In this document: positions 1-5,301 of the stretch, one piece after another | How positions within the stretch are numbered: position 1 is the first letter of the stretch | How the letters are laid out: every line of letters begins with the position of its first letter | NCBI GenBank assembly: GCA_900554385.1 | Contig: USHE01000111.1 | Span: 1-5,928, forward strand | Direction of reading: 5' to 3' | DNA from: an uncultured bacterium | GTDB lineage: Bacteria > Cyanobacteriota > Vampirovibrionia > Gastranaerophilales > Gastranaerophilaceae | DNA: 5,928 nucleotides | The notes under the pieces: model-generated | Seen by the model: only the letters and a program-made list of their open reading frames with translations | Told to the model about the DNA's origin: nothing | Database searches by the model: none | Translations under genes and position numbers: made by a program

Positions 1-2
1 CT

Positions 3-545
3 TTCACAGAATATCTCGGAGTAAACGGCCTTTCTCAAACCTCTGATGACAAAATTGGACGTATATCAATGTCTGATAACCCATTAGATCTGGCAATCGC
101 AACAAAAGGCTATTTTCAAACAAGAAGCGCCGAAGGGGTAAAGCTTACTCGTGACGGTCGTTTTAAAATAGACAAAGAGGGTAATCTTTTAACTCTTGAA
201 GATAATCAAGTCCTGTCAAATGCCGGTGTACCAATCAAATTACATGTTATACCTACAGATTTAAAAGACATCAAAATCGATGACAGCGGTTTTGTAAGCG
301 TATACAATGAAAAAACAAGAAAAATGGAAGGCGTTGCAACAATCGGGGTTGTAGATGCGAACGGACTTCTTGTTATGGAACCCAAAGTAAAACAAGGATA
401 CAACGAATATTCAAACGTATCTCTACAAAATGAATTTATCGGAATGATGCCTATCATCAGAAACTTTGAGGCAAACAGCCAGGTTTTCATGATTCAAAAC
501 CAAAACCTTCAAAAAGTAATTAACCAGCTGGGTTCAGCGTCATAA
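3..545 (+). CDS. Flagellar rod/hook-basal body protein, FlgF/FlgG family (5' end outside window)
   Basis: The reading frame is open back to the window edge, and family sequence continues upstream of the Met at 69 (FTEYLGVNGL...), so that Met is internal and the true start lies outside. About 180 residues are visible. The rod core appears as NPLDLAIATKGYF (visible residues 26-38) and LTRDGRF (48-54). The C-terminal helix appears as YNEYSNVSLQNEF followed by IRNFEANSQV, the usual SNV and R-[YF]-E-A-N signatures of rod and hook proteins. By family knowledge it would be an axial rod subunit in the periplasm, exported by the flagellar type III system. The gene ends 16 nt before the next rod gene, implying one operon. 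The stretch between the TIGVVDANGL segment and the C-terminal helix is much shorter than in typical FlgG. FlgF and FlgG cannot be told apart with confidence; position before a second paralogue mildly favours FlgF. Confidence 0.88.
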   Translation, partial: FTEYLGVNGLSQTSDDKIGRISMSDNPLDLAIATKGYFQTRSAEGVKLTRDGRFKIDKEGNLLTLEDNQVLSNAGVPIKLHVIPTDLKDIKIDDSGFVSVYNEKTRKMEGVATIGVVDANGLLVMEPKVKQGYNEYSNVSLQNEFIGMMPIIRNFEANSQVFMIQNQNLQKVINQLGSAS

Positions 546-561
546 ATAAAGGATTAAGCAT

Positions 562-1275
562 ATGAATAACTTACAGGGAATTATCAGAAAAAGCGTCAAT
601 AACGTAACCAATCAGTGGGAAAAACTGGGTTACGTAGCAAATTCACTGGCAAATTATAACACCCACGGCTACAAGGCAGTGAGGTTCGAACAAATGCTGC
701 AGGAAGATGGCTATCTTACAGGTGCAATAAGAACGGATTACAAACAAGGCTCTGTTCAAATTACCAGTAATCCTTTTGATGTTGCTGTTGTAGGTGCAGG
801 CTTCATCCCTGTATTTTCTCCAAAGGGAGAAGTCGCCTATACAAGAGATGGCTCATTCAAGCAGGGTAAAGGCGGCTACTTGATGACAAATGACGACTGG
901 ATTGTCGGAAATGGCATTAAAATCCCGTCAAATTGCTACAAATTTGAAATCAAACCGGACGGAGATGTCATTGCTTTTGATAAAGTGGACGCTGTAGGTA
1001 AAAAAATCGGAAAAATTCCGCTTGTAAGATTTGATAATCCGGAAGGACTTGAGCAGGGCGATATGAATAAAATGCGTCCAACAGAAGAATCCGGTGAACC
1101 AATGCTCGTCAAAGATCACGAATGCTTTGCTCAAAACAATTTAGAAAACTCTAACATAAACATCTACGGTGCGGTAAGCGATATGCTGAGGTTAAACGCC
1201 TCAATGCTTGCCAGCACAAGAATGATGAAAGTTGTTGATGACATGTACAACAAAGCAATTAATATTAGAGAATAA
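562..1275 (+). CDS. Flagellar basal-body rod protein, FlgF/FlgG family (FlgG-like)
   Basis: This complete 237-residue protein is close to the usual length of about 240-260. The N-terminal helix carries the rod signature ANSLANYNTHGYK (residues 26-38). It is followed by GSVQITSNPFDVAVVGAGF (63-81) and YTRDGSF (93-99), the conserved core of FlgF/FlgG. The C-terminal part has IPLVRFDNPEGLEQGD (152-167) and LENSNINIYGAVSDML (194-209), the usual LE-SNV region. The family forms the periplasmic rod below the hook and is exported without a cleaved signal peptide, which fits the N-terminus here. The start is supported by AAAGGA at 548-553, 8 nt before the ATG. It sits between another rod paralogue and flgB. 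The usual QRAYE-type motif near the C-terminus is replaced by LRLNASMLAS, so the protein is divergent and the FlgG versus FlgF assignment is open. Confidence 0.9.
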   Translation: MNNLQGIIRKSVNNVTNQWEKLGYVANSLANYNTHGYKAVRFEQMLQEDGYLTGAIRTDYKQGSVQITSNPFDVAVVGAGFIPVFSPKGEVAYTRDGSFKQGKGGYLMTNDDWIVGNGIKIPSNCYKFEIKPDGDVIAFDKVDAVGKKIGKIPLVRFDNPEGLEQGDMNKMRPTEESGEPMLVKDHECFAQNNLENSNINIYGAVSDMLRLNASMLASTRMMKVVDDMYNKAINIRE

Positions 1276-1293
1276 TAGCGAAAGGATATAAAA

Positions 1294-1641
1294 ATGTTTT
1301 CACCAACATCAGGTGTCGGAAAAGTTGAATTAATGATGGATTTAATATCCCAAAGACAGGTGGCTCTGGGTTCAAATTTAGCAAATATGGATACTCCGGG
1401 CTATGTAAGACGTGATATTGATTTTCAGGAATATCTTGGTTCAATGGACAGTCCGCTGGAAACAAAACTTTCCCAACGCCTTGGACCTTCCGCTATAATT
1501 TCCAAACGCTATGGAGAAGAAATTAAACCGGATAAAGAACTGCTTGAACTTCAAAACAACGCTATTCTTTATACAATGGCAACAAGAAGAATGTCAAACA
1601 TCATTACGGAAATGAAAACCGTAATAAATGTAGGTAAATAG
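1294..1641 (+). CDS. flgB: Flagellar basal-body rod protein FlgB
   Basis: FlgB is a proximal rod subunit, secreted by the flagellar export apparatus. The 115-residue product has the diagnostic N-terminal motif RQVALGSNLANMDTPGYVRR (21-40), followed by DIDF (41-44), matching the family pattern R-Q-x-x-x-x-x-N-x-A-N-x-D-T-P-G-Y and then D-x-x-F. The C-terminal helix (about 84-111, LELQNNAILYTMATRRMSNI...) pairs with the N-terminal helix in rod proteins. It is shorter than the usual 130-140 residues; the loss is in the central variable part. AAAGGA at 1281-1286 lies 7 nt before the ATG and supports this start. It is 18 nt from the preceding rod gene and 23 nt from flgC, in the common flgB-flgC order. 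Confidence 0.95.
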   Translation: MFSPTSGVGKVELMMDLISQRQVALGSNLANMDTPGYVRRDIDFQEYLGSMDSPLETKLSQRLGPSAIISKRYGEEIKPDKELLELQNNAILYTMATRRMSNIITEMKTVINVGK

Positions 1642-1664
1642 GTAATTTAACAGGAGCAATACTC

Positions 1665-2108
1665 ATGGGTATACTTGAATCAATGAACATAGGCGGACGC
1701 GCCCTTAGAACTCACGGACTTCGTCTGGATGTTCACTCAAAAAACATTGCAAACGTCGATACGCCGAATTATGTAAGACGTATTCCTGTTTTGAATGCCA
1801 CAGAAGATATTTCGTTTCACGGTTTAATGAACGAAATGAAAGAAGATGTTTTTGGAGTCGGAACTCTACCTTTTTTACAGGGCGGCGTAGTATTTAACGG
1901 TTGCGTTGAAGATCCGACATTAGGAGAAAAAATTTATAAACCGGGTCACCCTGACGCAGACGAAAACGGATATATCAGAGCGTCTAACGTAAACCCTATG
2001 GTAGAAATGGCAGATGCAATCCTTGCTCAAAGAGCCTACGAAGCCAACCTTGCCTTAGTAAGTATCACAAAATCTATGGCACTTAAAGCTGTTGAAATAG
2101 GTAGATAA
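1665..2108 (+). CDS. flgC: Flagellar basal-body rod protein FlgC
   Basis: FlgC is a proximal rod protein that assembles with FlgB and FlgF under the distal rod FlgG. The 147-residue product has the expected length. It shows the N-terminal rod motif SKNIANVDTPNYVRR (25-39), the FlgC-specific segment YKPGHPDADENGYI (91-104), and the C-terminal helix SNVNPMVEMADAILAQRAYE (107-126) continuing into ANL. These are among the most conserved parts of FlgC, so the call is firm. AGGAG at 1652-1656 lies 8 nt before the ATG. It is the last gene of the rod operon here: the next gene starts 108 nt later behind its own candidate promoter, and no fliE follows, although flgB-flgC-fliE is a very common order. 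Confidence 0.97.
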   Translation: MGILESMNIGGRALRTHGLRLDVHSKNIANVDTPNYVRRIPVLNATEDISFHGLMNEMKEDVFGVGTLPFLQGGVVFNGCVEDPTLGEKIYKPGHPDADENGYIRASNVNPMVEMADAILAQRAYEANLALVSITKSMALKAVEIGR

Positions 2109-2119
2109 TTTCATATAGT
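2092..2119 (+). promoter_or_regulatory. Candidate sigma-70 promoter for the mlaA-hydrolase gene
   Basis: TTGAAA at 2092-2097 (5/6 match to the -35 consensus, inside the flgC 3' end) is followed after 16 nt by TATAGT at 2114-2119 (5/6 match to the -10). Transcription would start near 2126. It would separate expression of the fusion gene from the flagellar operon. AT-rich sequence makes chance matches easy, so this is only a candidate. Confidence 0.4.
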
Positions 2120-2120
2120 A

Positions 2121-2209
2121 TAACCTTAAACCTTATCGGGTAATGAAATTTATATTTTATAAAAATAAAATATATCATCAAACGTTAAAATTTCATTATC
2201 AGAAGGTTA
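2121..2209 (+). promoter_or_regulatory. Nested hairpin in the leader that can cover the ribosome site
   Basis: Three inverted-repeat arms nest in this leader. The inner stem pairs 2151-2160 with 2165-2174 (10 bp, perfect, AAAA loop). The middle stem pairs TAATGAAATTT (2141-2151) with AAATTTCATTA (2188-2198; 11 bp, perfect). The outer arm pairs TAACCTT (2121-2127), or the second copy AACCTT (2129-2134), with AAGGTTA (2203-2209). The 7-mer AACCTTA occurs twice in tandem (2122-2128 and 2129-2135). The AGAAGG at 2201-2206 is the only plausible Shine-Dalgarno for the ATG at 2217, so the outer arm would hide it. No T-tract follows, so a terminator is unlikely. Confidence 0.5.
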
Positions 2210-2216
2210 GGGAAAC

Positions 2217-4340
2217 ATGTTATCAAAAAACAAAGCTTTTATAATCTTTGCAATTTTATTGTGCATAGATTTGAACTCTATAGCTATTGCTGAAGAAAAT
2301 TTTCTACAACAAACATCAAAATATCCTGATTTTAGTACTGAATATCTTGGCAACGACAAATTTGAAGGATTTAACAGAAAAATGTTTGCCTTTAACCAGA
2401 AATTAAACAAATATGCAGTTAGACCAATACACATTATGTGGGCGTCGATAATGCCTCAATACGGAATGGACAGAATAAAATCCGCCACAAAAAACATAGA
2501 ATACCCGATAAGACTAATGAGTACTCTTTTACAAAGAGATTTCAAAGCTTCCGGAACTGAAACTTTAAGGTTTCTTGCAAACACAACCATAGGGCTTGGA
2601 GGATTGTATGATCCAGCTACAAGTCTTTTTAAAATTCAAGCAGCTGACGAAAATATGGATCAGGCTCTTTCAAAATGCAAGGTTAAATCGGGTCCATATC
2701 TGGTAGTTCCGCTGCTTGCAGGAACGACTCCCCGCGGACTTCTCGGGCGCGGACTTGATACAGCCCTAAATCCTTCATCATACATTGCAACCCCTGCAAT
2801 TGCTGCGGTAAAAGCTGGAATGATGGTTAACAAAACATCGTATATGCAGCCCGTTATCAAAATGATTGAATCAAACTATGCAGATCCTTATGACATAACA
2901 AGAAAAATGTACGGTATTCAAAACTATATTCAATGTGAAAATCTGGATAGAAAAGATGTACTTGAAGCTTCCGGAAAAATCATAGAGGAAGACGAACTTG
3001 TTCTTGATGAAACAGAACTTGCAGACGCAGAAATTAACATTACAAACCAACCGGCAGAAACACAGCAAGAAGAACTAAGCATCCGTGAAATTGCGCAATG
3101 CGGAGATAAAATTGACGATATCATACTAAACACCTACAACAATCAAAATTCTAAATTAATGGCAGACATGGTTTTATTTGACTACAACCCGCAGTGTCCT
3201 GTTGTTGATTCAATGAGAACTGCTTTATTTGATTTACCGGGAATAAACGATTCAATATGGAATGAATTGTCATTATGGAACAGATGTTTCAGTAAAAAAA
3301 TAAAGACATCTCAGGTTAATATTATCCCGCAAAGAGATGATTACAAATTCCGCTATATTCTACAAAAAGAAAAGACCTCTCCGCTTGCAATAATTTATCC
3401 GTCCATAGGAGAAGGGATAACGTCACACCATTCCGTCGTGCTTGCCAAACTTTTTTATGAAGCAGGATATTCTGTAATCATTCAGGGCAGCAATTTTCAG
3501 TGGGAATTTGTAAAAAGTATGCCTGAAGATTACAGACCGGGAATTCCATCTAATGACGCAGATTATTTAAAAACTGTAACAGGAAAAATTATCACAAAAC
3601 TTCAGGATAAGCATAACTGTCATTTCGAAAATAAAGTAGTTATAGGAACATCTTTCGGTGCAATTGCAACCCTTTTCCTTGCGGATAAAGAATACAAAAA
3701 TCCAACGCTCGGAATTACAAAATACATCTCAATAAACCCGCCAATAGAACTTTTATACGCAATGAAGCAGATAGACAAAAATACTGCAGAATGGAACAAA
3801 AATCCTTCTGACTTAAAACACCGAACAGCTATTACTGCGGCAAAAATTATCCAAATTGCCCAGACTAAAGGGTTTAGTGAAGAAGATATCAAAACCATAT
3901 CTTTTACGGAAGATGAGGGCAAACTAATCACCGGATTTATTATGCATCAAAAACTGTCTGATTTGGTATTCACACTGGAAAACACCTCGAAATGCAGAAG
4001 AACAGATATCTATAAAACACTAAATAACATAACATATAAAGATTACGCAGAAAAATATTTACTAAAAGATAACTACCTAAATTTTGAGGATATGGATTTT
4101 GACACAAGCTTATATTCAATCACGGATTACCTTAAAAACAATAATAATTACAAAATATACCACACACTTGACGATTATCTTGTAAACCACAAACAGCTAA
4201 AAGATTTAAAGCAAATTTCTAAAGATAAATTAGTATTAATAGACCACGGAGCGCACCTTGGATTTTTATATAGAGAAGAATTTATAGAAGAAATAAAAAA
4301 AGATATTGCCCTGGATAAGCTTGCCACATCAAATCCTTAG
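2217..4340 (+). CDS. Exported MlaA (VacJ) domain protein fused to a C-terminal alpha/beta hydrolase
   Basis: The 707-residue protein starts with a hydrophobic signal sequence (about 5-25, ending AIA before EE). Residues about 45-240 form an MlaA domain: FEGFNRKMFAFNQKLNK (49-65), the RFLANTTIGLGGLYDPAT region (118-135), and GPYLVVPLLAGTTPRGLLG (159-177). In Enterobacteria, MlaA is a roughly 250-residue outer-membrane lipoprotein that extracts misplaced phospholipid and hands it to the Mla shuttle. An acidic linker follows (about 255-290). The C-terminal part (about 375-700) looks like an alpha/beta hydrolase: oxyanion-side loop YPSIGEG (394-400), nucleophile elbow GTSFG with Ser479, a lid-like insert (about 510-640), Asp652/Asp653 in LDDYL, and His680 in DHGAHLGF. 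The inferred role is an envelope lipase or esterase coupled to lipid handling; the substrate is unknown. The signal has no good lipobox: Cys16 is preceded by ILL. The start is set by AGAAGG 10 nt upstream. Confidence 0.85.
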   Translation: MLSKNKAFIIFAILLCIDLNSIAIAEENFLQQTSKYPDFSTEYLGNDKFEGFNRKMFAFNQKLNKYAVRPIHIMWASIMPQYGMDRIKSATKNIEYPIRLMSTLLQRDFKASGTETLRFLANTTIGLGGLYDPATSLFKIQAADENMDQALSKCKVKSGPYLVVPLLAGTTPRGLLGRGLDTALNPSSYIATPAIAAVKAGMMVNKTSYMQPVIKMIESNYADPYDITRKMYGIQNYIQCENLDRKDVLEASGKIIEEDELVLDETELADAEINITNQPAETQQEELSIREIAQCGDKIDDIILNTYNNQNSKLMADMVLFDYNPQCPVVDSMRTALFDLPGINDSIWNELSLWNRCFSKKIKTSQVNIIPQRDDYKFRYILQKEKTSPLAIIYPSIGEGITSHHSVVLAKLFYEAGYSVIIQGSNFQWEFVKSMPEDYRPGIPSNDADYLKTVTGKIITKLQDKHNCHFENKVVIGTSFGAIATLFLADKEYKNPTLGITKYISINPPIELLYAMKQIDKNTAEWNKNPSDLKHRTAITAAKIIQIAQTKGFSEEDIKTISFTEDEGKLITGFIMHQKLSDLVFTLENTSKCRRTDIYKTLNNITYKDYAEKYLLKDNYLNFEDMDFDTSLYSITDYLKNNNNYKIYHTLDDYLVNHKQLKDLKQISKDKLVLIDHGAHLGFLYREEFIEEIKKDIALDKLATSNP

Positions 4341-4361
4341 AATACTGTAAAATTTTTGTAT

Positions 4362-4367
4362 TATAAT
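4362..4367 (+). promoter_or_regulatory. Consensus -10 box for a leaderless transcript
   Basis: A perfect TATAAT ends 8 nt before the ATG at 4376. Transcription starting 6-8 nt downstream of the box would begin at, or one or two bases before, the start codon. No Shine-Dalgarno-like sequence lies in 4350-4375. No good -35 is visible; TTAGAA at 4337-4342 has a 19-nt spacer. Confidence 0.5.
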
Positions 4368-4375
4368 TTGATATT

Positions 4376-4723
4376 ATGAACAAAGATGATGTAGTAAAAG
4401 CCTGTCTTATAACAAAAGATGCAATCGAAACATATCCATTTAAAGATAAAACATACAGTGAGTATGCCGTAATTAGACATAAAAGTAATAACAAATGGTT
4501 TGCACTAGTGTTTCATCTTGAGGGTGAATTATATTTAAACCTGAAATGCACGCCCTTAGACGGAGCAATACTAAGAGATAATTATGATTTTATAACTCCT
4601 GCATGGCACATGAATAAAGCGCACTGGATAAAAGTTGAGGTAAATAAATGTCCATCGGACTTATTAAAAAATCTTATCACCGCAAGCTATAAACTGACAG
4701 AAGCAAAAAGGCGCATTAAGTAA
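4376..4723 (+). CDS. MmcQ/YjbR family protein
   Basis: This 115-residue protein has the typical length of the MmcQ/YjbR family (a small CyaY-like fold with proposed DNA-binding ability; the biochemical role is unsettled). The visible signatures in order are YPF (20-22), WFALVF (41-46), LNLKCTP (54-60), the strongly conserved ITPAWHMNKAHWIKVEV (73-89) and LITASYKL (100-107). It is soluble, with no signal peptide or membrane segment. The ATG at 4376 is the only sensible start: it gives the family N-terminus, and a TATAAT lies just upstream without a ribosome site, pointing to leaderless expression. It begins 35 nt after the MlaA-hydrolase gene with no terminator between, so read-through from that gene is also possible. 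No functional link to its neighbours is evident. Confidence 0.9.
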   Translation: MNKDDVVKACLITKDAIETYPFKDKTYSEYAVIRHKSNNKWFALVFHLEGELYLNLKCTPLDGAILRDNYDFITPAWHMNKAHWIKVEVNKCPSDLLKNLITASYKLTEAKRRIK

Positions 4724-4976
4724 TTGAGGGTTAAAACGCAGGAATGCAGTAGTAGCCGGCAAGCTTCTCGCTGCTTCGTAGATTTGATGATAAACTCAAT
4801 AATATCAACAGCGACATTATAGCCGCTTCTTTTTAATTATGTCGTAGACAGAACTTATCTTGGACGCTAGCAATTAACTGCAATTCAATGTTTTGTTTTC
4901 TTGATTTTATCACTCCATACAAAAACACTCCAGCCTCACCCGCAAAACAGATTAAAGCCCTCACAAATCTTCAAAT
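4724..4976. other. Gene-free intergenic stretch
   Basis: Between the MmcQ-family stop and the terminator I see no supportable gene. A minus-strand frame stays open for 49 codons (4690-4836) but has no start codon or recognisable motif. The part around 4755-4790 is richer in GC than its surroundings (for example GCCGGCAAGCTTCTCGCTGC). GCAATT occurs twice near 4870-4885. The only interpretable piece is a 17-nt near-copy of the tRNA-Leu 3' end at 4840-4856, listed separately. The stretch could be eroded remnant DNA. Confidence 0.5.
4840..4856 (-). repeat. Degenerate copy of the tRNA-Leu 3' end
   Basis: TGTCGTAGACAGAACTT matches TGTCGTAGGCGGGACTT of the tRNA-Leu (5015-5031) at 14 of 17 positions. 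It covers the discriminator base, the 3' acceptor strand and the 3' half of the T-arm, in the same orientation. Read in the tRNA sense, all three differences are C-to-T. It may be a relic of a further tRNA copy or an old attachment-site repeat. Confidence 0.4.
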
Positions 4977-5010
4977 AAAAAAGACGATAACAAATGTCAT
5001 CGTCTTTTTT
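4977..5010. terminator. Bidirectional Rho-independent terminator
   Basis: A perfect 12-bp stem pairs 4977-4988 (AAAAAAGACGAT) with 4999-5010 (ATCGTCTTTTTT), with a 10-nt loop. A T-run is present on both strands. On the minus strand it starts one base after the CCA of the tRNA, so it terminates the tRNA transcript. On the plus strand it would stop transcription from the MmcQ-family gene. Confidence 0.9.
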
Positions 5011-5011
5011 A

Positions 5012-5095
5012 TGGTGTCGTAGGCGGGACTTGAACCCGCACGGATCTCTCCACACGCCCCTCAAACGTGCGCGTATACCATTCCGCCACTACGAC
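5012..5095 (-). tRNA. tRNA-Leu (anticodon GAG), CCA encoded
   Basis: The 84-nt gene folds as a class II cloverleaf. The acceptor GTCGTAG pairs with CTACGAC perfectly, followed by A73 and an encoded CCA (5012-5014 on the plus strand as TGG). The D-arm is GCG-GAATGGTATA-CGC. The anticodon stem is CACGT/GCGTG (one T-G pair) with loop TTGAGGG, so the anticodon is GAG at 5060-5062 and reads CUC/CUU leucine codons. The 13-nt variable arm has a GGA/TCC stem, as expected for leucine. The T-arm is GCGGG-TTCAAGT-CCCGC. All arms are sound, so it should be functional. The terminator begins immediately downstream, and degenerate copies lie around it. Confidence 0.95.
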
Positions 5096-5122
5096 TTATA
5101 TTAATTTTTATTCAATTTTCAA
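5085..5122 (-). repeat. Direct repeat, copy A: tRNA-Leu 5' end plus its upstream flank
   Basis: This holds the first 11 nt of the tRNA-Leu plus about 27 nt of AT-rich upstream sequence. It matches copy B (5208-5246): the first 14 bases (GCCACTACGACTTA on the plus strand) are identical, and ATTTTTATTYAATTTTCAA at the far end differs at one base. The copies are about 123 nt apart. They mark a tandem duplication that includes the sequence in front of the tRNA. Confidence 0.7.
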
Positions 5123-5134
5123 AATTTTTGTTTT

Positions 5135-5218
5135 GTCTGCGTGGCGGATGTTGACTTCCGTCAACCCTCTCTGAAAACGATACTTAATCGTTTTCTTTCG
5201 GCAGAGTGCCACTACGAC
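5135..5218 (-). pseudogene. Degenerate tRNA-Leu copy (anticodon loop reads AAG)
   Basis: This has the same orientation and the same 84-nt span as the intact tRNA next to it, and begins with the same GTCGTAGTGGC. Its 3' strand CGCAGAC pairs with the 5' strand only in the outer three bases (GTC/GAC) and one more pair. An anticodon-like arm AACGA-TTAAGTA-TCGTT has a 7-nt loop with T33 and AAG, a leucine anticodon. A T-arm-like CGGA-AGTCAACA-TCCG has an 8-nt loop without the usual TTCAA. There is no CCA. The arms thus survive in order, but several essential features are lost. A competing fold forms GTTGAC-GGAA-GTCAAC in the same place and closes with GTGGC/GCCAC, so a structured RNA other than tRNA cannot be excluded. 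Confidence 0.5.
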
Positions 5219-5246
5219 TTAATCTTTATTTTTATTTAATTTTCAA
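5208..5246 (-). repeat. Direct repeat, copy B: flank and 5' end of the degenerate tRNA copy
   Basis: This is the mate of copy A at 5085-5122, with the same order of elements: AT-rich flank followed by GTCGTAGTGGC when read on the minus strand. Because the flank is duplicated along with the tRNA start, the event copied more than the tRNA itself. Confidence 0.7.
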
Positions 5247-5256
5247 TTCGTCCACA

Positions 5257-5301
5257 CTGCATATATTGATTTTCATCAACACCAACGAAGCTAATCCCAC
5301 T
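5257..5301 (-). repeat. Third, strongly decayed copy of the tRNA-like unit
   Basis: Elements of the degenerate tRNA copy recur in the same order: CTGC, then ATTGATTTTCATCAAC (12/16 identical to GTTGACTTCCGTCAAC at 5150-5165), then AACGA, TAATC and CCACT. All four differences in the 16-mer are transitions, and one pair of them keeps a base pair (C-G to T-A). The copy is shorter and no longer folds as a tRNA. The order of matches is what supports it; each single match is short. Confidence 0.35.

Noticed and set aside
69..545. ATG at 69 as the start of the first gene
   Set aside because: The frame is open upstream and the preceding 22 codons fit the FlgF/FlgG family, so this Met is internal.
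2141..2198. Terminator after flgC
   Set aside because: The stems are very AT-rich and no T-tract follows; the outer arm instead covers the next ribosome site.
2660..2860. Antisense frame inside the MlaA domain (and similar antisense frames at 206-490, 928-1134, 2871-3133, 3620-3931 and 4282-4494)
   Set aside because: They lie opposite well-supported coding sequence and show no family motif or ribosome site.
4690..4836. Open frame of 49 codons on the minus strand
   Set aside because: It has no start codon, no ribosome site and no recognisable motif, and overlaps the MmcQ-family gene end; other frames nearby look equally open.
5096..5127. Promoter (TTGAAA, 16 nt, TATAAG on the minus strand) directly before tRNA-Leu
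   Set aside because: The -10 would overlap the first base of the tRNA, placing the transcript start inside the gene.
5085..5301. CRISPR array or regular short repeats
   Set aside because: The repeats are few, diverge in length and coincide with tRNA parts; spacers are not uniform.
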